From assembly GCA_020426505.1 (NCBI GenBank), contig JAGQPX010000164.1:1-33749 (forward strand): a stretch of 33,749 bases of DNA, given 5' to 3'. Positions 16,750-23,990 of this stretch are shown piece after piece (position 1 is the stretch's first letter; each line of letters opens with the position of its first letter). The DNA comes from Planctomycetaceae bacterium (GTDB lineage: Bacteria > Planctomycetota > Planctomycetia > Planctomycetales > Planctomycetaceae). The notes under the pieces are model-generated. The model was given only the letters and a program-made list of their open reading frames with translations, was not told the DNA's origin and did no database searches. A program made the position numbers and the translations under genes.

Positions 16750-18003
16750 ATGACCGGCCCGGCGACTCAAGACGAGTTTATTCCCAAGACGGCTTCCTCC
16801 CTTGCGCGTTACATCACGGAGAACGTCGCTGGGGACCGTGTTCCGTTGACACCTGTCGGCGGACGGACAGCACTCCGACAAGGGTACGATCTGCCAGACA
16901 AAACGACACTCGTGTCGATGGCCGATCTCACACACATCATCGACTACCCGGCCCGCGACATGACCATTACGCTCGAAGCGGGCTTTCGCGTCGAGGAGTT
17001 GCAGTCAGTTCTCGCCGGGCAGGGACAACGTCTGCCGCTCGATATTCCGCAGGCGCATCGGGCGACGATCGGCGGCGCGATCGCCACGAATACGAGTGGC
17101 CTCGGGCGATTCGGCAACGGGACGTTACGCGATTACGTGATCGGTATCTCAGCCGTCGACGGCACCGGGCGACTGTTCAAAGCGGGCGGACGGGTGGTCA
17201 AGAATGTCGCCGGTTATGACCTCTGCAAACTGCTCGTCGGCTCGCTCGGCACGCTCGCGGTGATCACTCAAGTGACGCTCAAGTTGCGTCCGCTGGCAGC
17301 AACACGCCGAATCGTGTGGTCGACGTTTCCGACCGCTGCTGCGATCGAGTCGGTGCTCAATCGATTGCTGACGTCGGCAACTCGGCCGATCGCGATGGAC
17401 GTGCTCTGTCCGACAGCTGCCTGGCAGATCAAAGCGGAGTCCAAACAGAACGTGCCGATCGATCGCTTCGTACTCGCGATCGCCTATGAAGGGACCGAGG
17501 CCGAGACGCAGTGGCAGACGAATCGACTCAAGGAAGAGTTGTCCGGAACGTCGGTTGAAGAAGTTGTGGTCGCAGATCAGATTGTCTCTGACGCCGTCTG
17601 GACAGCACTGACGGAATACCCTGCAGCATCGGATGACCCGTTGACGTTCCAGGCGAGCCTGCCACCGTCACGAGCGATGGAGTTCGTGGACAGGGCCCAT
17701 GCGTCCGAGGTCGCCGTGCAGTGTCATGCGGGCAACGGCGTGATCATCGGTCACCTCCCCGACGCATGCACCTCAGGCATGCAGGCGAACGAAATGCTCA
17801 CCACCCTCAGGGACAAAGCCGAGTCCGCGGGGGGATCACTGGTCATCCTCAGTTGTGATGACGAATGGAAATCCGATCTGCCTCTGTTCGGCTCCCCCCG
17901 CAACGACTGGCCGCTGATGCGGAGAGTCAAAGACGCATTGGACCCCTATGGTGTCCTCAGCCCAAACAGGATATGGTCACCGTCGTCGTCCGCCTCCGTC
18001 TGA
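16750..18003 (+). CDS. glcE: Glycolate oxidase FAD-binding subunit GlcE
   Basis: A 417-residue FAD-binding (PCMH-type) protein. The flavin-binding region is recognisable from PVGGRTALRQGY (35-46), THIIDYPARDMTITLEAG (61-78), ATIGGAIATNTSGLGRFG (105-122) and GGRVVKNVAGYDLCKLLVGS (146-165). The VKNVAGYD segment is typical for GlcE. With GlcD and GlcF this subunit oxidises glycolate to glyoxylate at the membrane. No glcD is present next to it. The start ATG 16750 has no strong SD; ATG 16743 is out of frame. glcF follows after 31 bp. Confidence 0.92.
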   Translation: MTGPATQDEFIPKTASSLARYITENVAGDRVPLTPVGGRTALRQGYDLPDKTTLVSMADLTHIIDYPARDMTITLEAGFRVEELQSVLAGQGQRLPLDIPQAHRATIGGAIATNTSGLGRFGNGTLRDYVIGISAVDGTGRLFKAGGRVVKNVAGYDLCKLLVGSLGTLAVITQVTLKLRPLAATRRIVWSTFPTAAAIESVLNRLLTSATRPIAMDVLCPTAAWQIKAESKQNVPIDRFVLAIAYEGTEAETQWQTNRLKEELSGTSVEEVVVADQIVSDAVWTALTEYPAASDDPLTFQASLPPSRAMEFVDRAHASEVAVQCHAGNGVIIGHLPDACTSGMQANEMLTTLRDKAESAGGSLVILSCDDEWKSDLPLFGSPRNDWPLMRRVKDALDPYGVLSPNRIWSPSSSASV

Positions 18004-18034
18004 ATTACGCTGACACACATTGCACCCAAACGTC

Positions 18035-19363
18035 ATGTCCGACTCGCCTGTCAACACAACGGAAACTCCCGGTGCGGCGATCGACTATGAGCGATTCCTT
18101 GACTGCGTCCACTGCGGGCTCTGCACGTCGAAGTGCCCGACGTATCTCGAAACGGGCGATGAGAATGACAGTCCACGTGGTCGCATCTACCTGATGCGAG
18201 CCGTCACCGATGGACGTGTCAATCTCACGAGTCAAGTTTCGCGGCATCTCGAACTCTGTCTCGACTGTCGCAGCTGTGAGACGGCGTGTCCGTCAGGAGT
18301 GCAATACGGACGACTGATCGAACCGTTCCGCGTCGACATGCAACGGCAAGGCATCAAGTCGGAGCAGTCGTCGGTGCCCGGATGGTTCAAGCAGGGTGTC
18401 CTCTACGGTCTGTTTCCGTATACCAATCGACTGCGGTTGGCTCTGGTCCCGGCAAGGATGATGCAGACGCTCCGGCTCGACCGCTTCGCCGATGCGGTCG
18501 GGCTGACGAGGTTGCTGCCGAAACCTCTCCAACGCATGCAGCGACTGCTCCCGCCGCTCGCGAAGTCGCTGCCACCTTTGCCGGAAATGCTGCCTGCCAA
18601 GGGCGAGAAACGCGCCCGGGTCGCTCTGTTCACCGGTTGTGTCGCTGATGCGATGTTTCGACAAGTTCATTGGGCAACGGCCCGTGTGCTGCAGGCGAAC
18701 GGATGCGAAGTCCATGTCCCCCGTACGCAGGCCTGTTGCGGGGCGATCCACTATCACAGCGGTGCCGGTCAGCCGGCCCTCGTCCTTGCCCGTCAGAATG
18801 CAGCCGCCTTCGATGCTCTCACTGCCGATGGCGACCTCGACGCGGTGATCGTCAACGTTGCCGGCTGCGGATCGATGCTCAAGGACTATGGGCACATCGC
18901 GAAGGAGTTGGGAGCGTCAGATGATCGCCTGGCTCAATTCGCTACGAAGGTGAAAGACGTCACCGAGTTCCTGTTGGATCTGGGACCCGTCAAGCCGACG
19001 ACTCCGGTTCCACTCAAGGCGACCTACCACGACGCGTGTCACCTCTGTCACGCCCAGAAGATCACCCAGCAGCCGCGTCAACTGTTAAGCATGATCCCCG
19101 GCCTCGAATTGGTGCCTCTCGACGAGTCAGACATCTGCTGCGGTGCTGCCGGCAGTTACAACCTCACCGAACCCGAAATGGCCGACCGTCTCGGCCGCCG
19201 CAAGGTCTCCAACATTCGCGCGACCGGAGCCGAAGCTGTTATCTCCGCCAATGCCGGTTGCACTTTGCAGATTCAAGCCATGCTCCGCGAAAACGGCAAC
19301 CGGTTACCGGTGTTGCACCCGGTCGAGTTACTCGACCGCGCATACGGTGGCAACGAGTTGTAG
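18035..19363 (+). CDS. glcF: Glycolate oxidase iron-sulfur subunit GlcF
   Basis: A 442-residue protein with two 4Fe-4S ferredoxin motifs (Cys 24, 27, 30, 34 and Cys 75, 78, 81, 85). They are followed by two CCG (cysteine-rich) domains, with QACCGAIHYHSG in the first and DACHLCHAQ ... ICCGAAGSYNL in the second. It transfers electrons from the flavin subunits of glycolate oxidase to the respiratory chain. The start is placed at ATG 18035; an in-frame TTG at 18020 is possible, and neither has a clear SD. The stop TAG (19361-19363) is the first base triplet of a palindromic repeat, so the repeat defines the C-terminus. Confidence 0.93.
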   Translation: MSDSPVNTTETPGAAIDYERFLDCVHCGLCTSKCPTYLETGDENDSPRGRIYLMRAVTDGRVNLTSQVSRHLELCLDCRSCETACPSGVQYGRLIEPFRVDMQRQGIKSEQSSVPGWFKQGVLYGLFPYTNRLRLALVPARMMQTLRLDRFADAVGLTRLLPKPLQRMQRLLPPLAKSLPPLPEMLPAKGEKRARVALFTGCVADAMFRQVHWATARVLQANGCEVHVPRTQACCGAIHYHSGAGQPALVLARQNAAAFDALTADGDLDAVIVNVAGCGSMLKDYGHIAKELGASDDRLAQFATKVKDVTEFLLDLGPVKPTTPVPLKATYHDACHLCHAQKITQQPRQLLSMIPGLELVPLDESDICCGAAGSYNLTEPEMADRLGRRKVSNIRATGAEAVISANAGCTLQIQAMLRENGNRLPVLHPVELLDRAYGGNEL

Positions 19364-19432
19364 CTGGATTCGCCAGAATTCAGCCGGACAAATAGTCAAC
19401 GCGACACAGTCTGAACTCTGGCGAGTTCAGCT
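19361..19432. repeat. Palindromic intergenic repeat, family 1, copy 2
   Basis: Arms 19362-19383 and 19411-19432 are identical, base for base, to those of the copy at 6519-6597, whereas the 27-base loop differs. The first T plus AG form the TAG stop codon of glcF. The element lies between glcF and the minus-strand transcript candidate ending at 19858. Confidence 0.85.
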
Positions 19433-19857
19433 GCGACAACATCGACGCATCGCAGTTAGCGATGTGATCTCGTCATCTGTCGTTGATGAGAAAAGAAGTG
19501 GGCCGGCCGGCCCGAAGTCGAGAGTGCAGTCCATCGCCAGGCGATACGGCCATGCCCGTGCTTGTCTATGAATGCATTCGGTGCTCTGCCTGTGCCGAAT
19601 CGCAGCACAGAGTGGCCGACGAACACGGGGTGACTCCGTGAAACATGCTCACATTGTCTTAGTGAAGAGACGACGCTCTCTAAACCAAGAGTGGCCGGTT
19701 GCGCGGCGCTGCCGATTCCCTGGTCGAATTGCCATGCGGAGGTCAGTAGCGTGTAGTATCGTCGTTGAGACACTCAGCCACTCTGTGTGCAAAGCCCGAG
19801 AATGCTCTCTGTGAAGGAACGTCACAGAAGATCAACTGCCAACACGTATCTCATGAC
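19433..19857. other. 425-bp stretch with no gene seen
   Basis: Open frames up to about 105 codons exist on the minus strand and about 80 on the plus strand, but none has an SD or recognisable motifs, and amino-acid composition is noise-like. No repeat was recognised. It separates glcF from the terminator at 19858. Confidence 0.5.
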
Positions 19858-19894
19858 AAAAAAAGCCCGGCTCTGACAGGAGTCAGAACCGGGC
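19858..19894 (-). terminator. Strong intrinsic terminator
   Basis: A 13-bp stem (GCCCGGTTCTGAC on the transcript, paired without gaps with one U-G pair), a four-base loop TCCT and a following run of seven T form a textbook Rho-independent terminator for leftward transcription. It is the only such terminator recognised in the window. Confidence 0.9.
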
Positions 19895-20011
19895 CGAGCT
19901 TGCTCGTTTGGATCGTGTTACAGTCGGTCCTGACTCAAGTGGCAGGCCCGTGTAACGAAGGTGATCCCGACGAGTTGGTGGCTGTCAGGCAGGACAGCCC
20001 GCCGACTGTCG

Positions 20012-20103
20012 CTAGACAGTACCACCTCGTTGGCTTGTACAGTCGTATTCCACTAGACCACCTCCTTTCTTGGTTGAACTTCCTGCTTCGATCGGTAAGC
20101 CAT
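20012..20103 (-). other. Tiny overlapping reading frames around a super-strong SD
   Basis: ATG 20103 (AAGAG five bases upstream) starts the 16-residue frame MAYRSKQEVQPRKEVV, ending at TAG 20055-20053. The last codons of this frame are the SD-like AGAAAGGAGGTGGTC. A GTG at 20053-20051 overlaps the TAG and starts a 13-residue frame (MEYDCTSQRGGTV) that stops at 20012. The frame of the first peptide is open again after the TAG for 44 codons, to TAA 19920-19918. Whether any of this is translated is unknown. Confidence 0.35.
20056..20070 (-). promoter_or_regulatory. Extended Shine-Dalgarno-like sequence
   Basis: The minus strand reads AGAAAGGAGGTGGTC. It would pair with the conserved 16S rRNA 3' tail (GATCACCTCCTTTCT) over 15 bases, with one G-U pair. 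This is far longer than any other SD in the window, where 4-7 bases are usual. Confidence 0.6.
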
Positions 20104-20160
20104 CCGAACTCTTCACAGGCGATTGTCCTGTCGTGCTGCGTTTCGCACGACCCAGTACGA

Positions 20161-20365
20161 GTATGATTGCAGGTTTTTGAAATCCAGCAACCCCGGTTTT
20201 GGCGGGAACTGAGCAGAAATCTCAATTGGCCGCGCTGCCTCAAATCGGGGCATTGGCCAATGCCGTCACGACCGGCACAAACCACCGGACTGGACATGAA
20301 GAGTTGCGGGAGGTTCGCGTTGATCGACGGGTGGGGCAAGGCCGCATCTTCGATGCGTCGCTCAA
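20161..20365. other. Region between glycosyltransferase stop and the structured transcript
   Basis: No gene is supported. It may contain the promoter of the structured transcript (weak TTGCTG / CATACT boxes near 20190 and 20165) or be part of a long 3' UTR of the glycosyltransferase, because no terminator is seen directly after its stop. Confidence 0.4.
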
Positions 20366-21511
20366 CTACGCGGTGCGTTGCCACGTTGCGGTGAAGCGTC
20401 CTCGCACGGCGTCCCACAATGCTGCGACGGTCGTCACATTCAAGGTGAGGAACATCAACGGCAGGCCCAACGACCGCGAAATGCGTCCTGTTCCTCGATA
20501 CCACCATCCGATCAGTGCGCATACGTAGAACGTCACTTGTGCGAGCAAGGCCATGTTGAACAGGACCGACCCCAGAAGCAGCACATTTGAGATCAACGCG
20601 ATCACCAGCAGCAGCGGAGACATGAGCCGGGCGAGTTTGTGACTGACGAATTCCCACCAGATCGGATTGCGCCACGGGAGCAGCCAGCGAGGTTGATTGA
20701 TAATCAATTGCGCACAACCGGCGATCGTGCGTCGCTTGCGGACCGACTCCTGACTCGCAAGTTGCGACGGCTCGTCCCAGGCGATTGCTCCGGTTTCCAA
20801 CAGGCATCGATAGCCCGCTTCGATCGCCTGCATGGGGATAACCACATCGTCGAGCAGTGTGTTGACCGGAACGGCTCTGAACAGTTCGCGACGAATGGCG
20901 TACAGAGCCCCTGTTGCTCCCGGGACCGATCGAAACCGGCTTTCACATTGACGGATCAGTTTCTCGTACTTCCAGTAGGCCCCCATGCCCTGGGCGGCTG
21001 TTGTTGCACCGTCGCTTGGACGAAACATCAGTTCGCCGCTGACAACGCCGATCCGTTCATCAGCGAAGGCCGCAGTGATTTTCATCAGGGCTGCCGGATC
21101 AAGTTCCTGTCGTGCATCGGTCAACACGACGATGTCCGAGCCGCACTCCGGGACAACGTCATTCAGCACAGCCGGCTTGCCGCGTCGTTCCTCGAACGCG
21201 AGCAGACGCACGCGGTCATCGGGGTATGCTGCAATCACCTCAGCCGTGTGATCGTCTGAGCCGTCCGAGCCAATGAGAACTTCAGCGATGAGTGAACTCG
21301 AATCGGATTGAAAGAGACTGTCGAGTTTGGCCGGGAGGCGATGGGCCTCGTTGTGTCCGACGATGACGATCGAGATCGGTCGATTCCACGGTTCCTTGCG
21401 AATCTGTACTCGACGCAGCCGCGCCATCGCCCACAAGAGCATTGGATAGCCAATGTAGATGTAGAACAGCCCGAACAGGCTGAGCCAGAATGTGATCACG
21501 AGGGGCGACAC
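20366..21511 (-). CDS. Membrane-bound family 2 glycosyltransferase
   Basis: A 381-residue protein with an N-terminal transmembrane helix (about 5-30), a GT-A catalytic domain and three C-terminal helices (about 290-375). Catalytic marks of processive family 2 enzymes are visible: PISIVIVGHNEAHRL (45-59), the DxD-like GSDGSDD (81-87), TDARQ (131-135), LLDDVVIP (219-226, the likely catalytic acid/base region), and QESVRKRRT (254-262) in place of the QxxRW motif. It probably transfers sugar from a nucleotide donor into an envelope or extracellular polysaccharide; the product cannot be told. The start ATG 21511 is supported by the complete first helix. Divergent from the SDR gene. Its downstream region holds the structured transcript candidate. 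Confidence 0.9.
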   Translation of the reverse strand: MSPLVITFWLSLFGLFYIYIGYPMLLWAMARLRRVQIRKEPWNRPISIVIVGHNEAHRLPAKLDSLFQSDSSSLIAEVLIGSDGSDDHTAEVIAAYPDDRVRLLAFEERRGKPAVLNDVVPECGSDIVVLTDARQELDPAALMKITAAFADERIGVVSGELMFRPSDGATTAAQGMGAYWKYEKLIRQCESRFRSVPGATGALYAIRRELFRAVPVNTLLDDVVIPMQAIEAGYRCLLETGAIAWDEPSQLASQESVRKRRTIAGCAQLIINQPRWLLPWRNPIWWEFVSHKLARLMSPLLLVIALISNVLLLGSVLFNMALLAQVTFYVCALIGWWYRGTGRISRSLGLPLMFLTLNVTTVAALWDAVRGRFTATWQRTA

Positions 21512-21659
21512 GAAAGGACCCGGTTGAACATGTGGCGATAGTTCAGGATACGTCGATTTCCCGCTGTCGTTCGTCAGACGCGAGAGGCCACCAGTGTCAG
21601 TGCGCGAAACCCGCTCCGGTGGTGCGATTTGTGACGATCATGCGGGACGCGCGAGTGGT

Positions 21660-21688
21660 TTGAGCAAGAGTCTGGTCGAGCGTAGACT
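21660..21688 (+). promoter_or_regulatory. Putative sigma-70-type promoter of the SDR gene
   Basis: TTGAGC (21660-21665) and TAGACT (21683-21688) are separated by 17 bases, 42 bp before the start codon of the SDR gene. Each hexamer matches the consensus at four positions. Confidence 0.4.
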
Positions 21689-21729
21689 GCACGACATACC
21701 ACTGACCTCATGACGCAAGGGCGGACATC

Positions 21730-22503
21730 ATGTTGCCGGGAATCAAACAATTCGACCTCACTGGACGTGCTGCGATCGTCACAGGAGGCTCCAAGGGACT
21801 CGGCGAGGCGATGGCGGCCGGACTCGCATCTGCGGGAGCCGATGTGCTGCTCACGAGCCGCCATGCTGATGAAGCGGAACAGACGGCCAAGACGATTGCC
21901 GCAGATTTCGGTCGCAAGGTCGTCGGGATCGAAAGCGATGTCACCAATGACGACAGCGTGCGAGCGATGGTCGAGCGGGCGGTCGCCGCGTTCGGCAAGG
22001 TCGAGATCCTCGTGAACAACGCGGGCATCAACATTCGTGGTCCGATTGATGAGCTGACGTTCGAGCAGTTTCAGGAGGTGCAGGAGGTCAACGTCAACGG
22101 GCTGTGGCGTTGCTCGAAGGCTGTCGTGCCGCTGATGAAGGAACAAAAGAACGGACGGATTATCAATCTGGCGAGCACGCTGGGAGTTGTTGGCCTCGCG
22201 AACCGAACGCCGTATGCGTCGAGTAAGGGTGCGGTGGTGCAGATGACGCGCGCTCTTGCCTTGGAACTTGCTTCGTGGAACATCACCGTCAACGCGATCT
22301 GTCCGGGCCCCTTCCTCACCCCGATGAACGTGCCGATTGCAGACACTGACGAAGCAAAGAAGACCATCGTCGGAGCTGTTGCGTTAGGACGATGGGGTCG
22401 ACTGGAAGAAATTCAGGGCGCAGCCATCTATCTCGCCGGTGATGCATCGAGTTACACGACCGGAAGTCTGATCACCGTCGACGGCGGTTGGACGGCCCAT
22501 TGA
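21730..22503 (+). CDS. SDR-family oxidoreductase (gluconate 5-dehydrogenase / ketoacyl reductase-like)
   Basis: A 257-residue classical short-chain dehydrogenase. The cofactor motif TGGSKGLG is at 18-25, NNAG at 96-99, and the catalytic residues are Ser149 (NLASTLG) and Tyr162/Lys166 (YASSK). Arg44 after strand 2 (TSRHADE) favours NADP(H). The C-terminal GSLITVDGGW is standard. The overall sequence resembles gluconate 5-dehydrogenases and 2-deoxy-D-gluconate dehydrogenases more than FabG, but substrates in this family cannot be assigned from sequence alone. ATG 21730 is preceded by AAGGGCGG. A promoter candidate lies at 21660-21688. Confidence 0.9.
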   Translation: MLPGIKQFDLTGRAAIVTGGSKGLGEAMAAGLASAGADVLLTSRHADEAEQTAKTIAADFGRKVVGIESDVTNDDSVRAMVERAVAAFGKVEILVNNAGINIRGPIDELTFEQFQEVQEVNVNGLWRCSKAVVPLMKEQKNGRIINLASTLGVVGLANRTPYASSKGAVVQMTRALALELASWNITVNAICPGPFLTPMNVPIADTDEAKKTIVGAVALGRWGRLEEIQGAAIYLAGDASSYTTGSLITVDGGWTAH

Positions 22504-22551
22504 ACATTGGTGACCTCCCTTTACAAGAACCCGACGTACGATTCCTGACTT

Positions 22552-22619
22552 GGGTGGCCGGGTCTGACCAACGGGAAGGCCCGGTCTGGCAATCTCAGGG
22601 CCATCTGACCCTGCCACCC
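22552..22619. repeat. Palindromic intergenic repeat, family 2, copy A
   Basis: The 68-bp element starts GGGTGGCCGGGTC and ends GACCCTGCCACCC (13-base terminal inverted repeats with one mismatch). An inner hairpin (GGCCGGGTC with GGCCCGGTC) occupies its left half. It is the same repeat as copy B at 25431-25510 except for an 11-12 base deletion in the right half and a few substitutions. It lies between the convergent SDR and SUMF1 genes. Confidence 0.85.
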
Positions 22620-22646
22620 ATCCTATCGCGGGTTCATAGCAGTCCT

Positions 22647-23933
22647 TCAGGGCGTCGAGCGCGGACGATTCGGGCGGCTGGGGCCGCGTGGCGGGTTGGA
22701 CTGATCCGGATCGACTTCGCCGAGTATGCGGATGGTGATCGCGTTGCCGTTGCGTTGGACGCGGAGGACGCATCGGAATCCCGCCTCGACCGTCGGTCCG
22801 ACCATTTTGTCGCCGATTCGATGCCACAACTCCCAGTTCGGTCCGCCTCCGCGGATCACCCGCTGATTCGCACTCGTGGCCTTTCGCGGACCGGAGTCGT
22901 TTCGAACGGCGGCTCCACCAGCGGAAGCAATCTCATAGGCTTTTTCGTGATAGTAATCGGCGGTCCATTCTTTGGCGTTGCCCGCCAAATCGAGGATGCC
23001 GAAAACCGAGCGATCGCTGGAAAATGACCCAACGGGATAAATCTGTCCCTGCTCACGATGCCCCACCCACACAGCTCGACCGTTGCCCCAGGGGCAGATG
23101 AAGTTTTCGGGTCCGCGCGCAGCAAATTCCCATTCTGACTCGGTCGGCAGAAGCTTGCCGGCCCATTTGGCGTACCCCATCGCGTCTCCCCATTCGACAC
23201 CGAGAACGGGATGAGTGCCGGGACCGTCTGCATTGGCAGGCTTGGGGATCAGGTGACCATCGTCGCGACTTGCCTGTGTGAACCGTCGGAATTGATCAAG
23301 CGTGACCTCCGTGACATCCATGTAGAACGCGTCCACTTCGGCGGGATGTGCGGGGGCTGCGTTCTCATCCTCGCCGTCGATTCCCTGGAGGTAGAGTCCA
23401 CCGGGGACGATCGCCATCACGGCATCATCGACCTCGCAACGAATTCGCTCGGGCCAACCGTCCGACGTCAAACGGCCCCCTTCGACGTGCGCGAATCCGG
23501 GTGGCAACACAACGCTCGATGCTGACGCACCGATTGAGCCGGCTGCGGGCCGAACCATAAACGACGATGCATCCGCTCCCGGTGCGGGGTTCACGGCGAC
23601 AAACCAGTTGTCAGGATGAATGCCGTTGTTCCCTTCAACGATCACATAGTTTCCGGTGCCTTCCGGAAGTGCGTTCAACACGTCTTCCGGATCGGTATCG
23701 GGAGGGAGAGGATTTGTTCGCGACACCGTTGCTTGCCGAGGACGCGGCTGAGCCGGTTCGTTAACCTTCTGGGGAGCCGGATGTGCGGGGCCGACTTGCC
23801 CGCGTTGCGGAGGAGGCGGTGCAGGAGATGGATCGGCAGGCGCCACGGCCGGTTCGTCGCCCGAGCACCCTGCGAGCAGAAGGAGTGTGATGAGGGTCAA
23901 TCGAAGTGCCGAGGGGAGTGAGCGAGGCTTCAT
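22647..23933 (-). CDS. SUMF1/FGE-domain lipoprotein, probably non-catalytic
   Basis: A 428-residue protein with a lipoprotein signal (hydrophobic 10-22, lipobox LLAGC with Cys23), a long proline-rich linker (about 30-85), a middle region of unknown fold and a formylglycine-generating-enzyme-type domain at about 173-392. Domain marks are VPGGLYLQG, FYMDVTEVTLDQF, LLPTESEWEFAARG, LDLAGNAKEW, RVIRGGG and the final GFRCV. The cysteine pair that FGE uses to oxidise sulfatase cysteines, normally found after RGGS, is absent here (RGGGPNWELWHRIGDK), so a ligand-binding role is more likely. The start is ATG 23933; an in-frame TTG at 23954 is less likely. Follows the HD gene by 57 bp on the same strand. 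Confidence 0.87.
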   Translation of the reverse strand: MKPRSLPSALRLTLITLLLLAGCSGDEPAVAPADPSPAPPPPQRGQVGPAHPAPQKVNEPAQPRPRQATVSRTNPLPPDTDPEDVLNALPEGTGNYVIVEGNNGIHPDNWFVAVNPAPGADASSFMVRPAAGSIGASASSVVLPPGFAHVEGGRLTSDGWPERIRCEVDDAVMAIVPGGLYLQGIDGEDENAAPAHPAEVDAFYMDVTEVTLDQFRRFTQASRDDGHLIPKPANADGPGTHPVLGVEWGDAMGYAKWAGKLLPTESEWEFAARGPENFICPWGNGRAVWVGHREQGQIYPVGSFSSDRSVFGILDLAGNAKEWTADYYHEKAYEIASAGGAAVRNDSGPRKATSANQRVIRGGGPNWELWHRIGDKMVGPTVEAGFRCVLRVQRNGNAITIRILGEVDPDQSNPPRGPSRPNRPRSTP

Positions 23934-23990
23934 GGCAATCTCTCTCAGAGACAAATTGGTGACCGACAGAGCGGTCGTCCATTCGGCAGT

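Larger units (their letters stand above)
19858..20160 (-). ncRNA. Candidate structured RNA / small-ORF transcript
   Basis: Reading leftward, this about 300-base segment contains a series of hairpins. One is GTCGTGC/GCACGAC (20130-20151). ACTGTC/GACAGT (20005-20020) and GGCTGTC/GACAGCC (19980-19999) follow, and both are enclosed by a stem of 8+4 bp (19967-19981 with 20022-20033). GTTACA/TGTAAC (19917-19956) comes next, and a very strong intrinsic terminator closes the segment. Between the first hairpin and the branched part lies an exceptionally long SD-like sequence (20056-20070) and a short frame. A possible promoter (TTGCTG 20190-20185, CATACT 20165-20160, spacer 19) is weak. Alternatives are a structured 3' UTR of the upstream glycosyltransferase gene or a small protein gene. 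No Rfam family could be recognised by eye. Confidence 0.5.

Noticed and set aside
19456..19773. 105-codon minus-strand frame between glcF and the terminator
   Set aside because: GTG start without SD, no motifs, located downstream of a strong terminator with no promoter seen.
19765..20166. 133-codon plus-strand frame across the structured transcript
   Set aside because: It runs antisense through the terminator and hairpins, has no SD and no family resemblance.
19935..20807. 290-codon minus-strand frame overlapping the end of the glycosyltransferase and the structured transcript
   Set aside because: Overlaps the glycosyltransferase coding region in another frame and lacks a start with an SD. 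Its end could only be reached by +1 frameshifting at the TAG, which is mentioned as a possibility but not supported.
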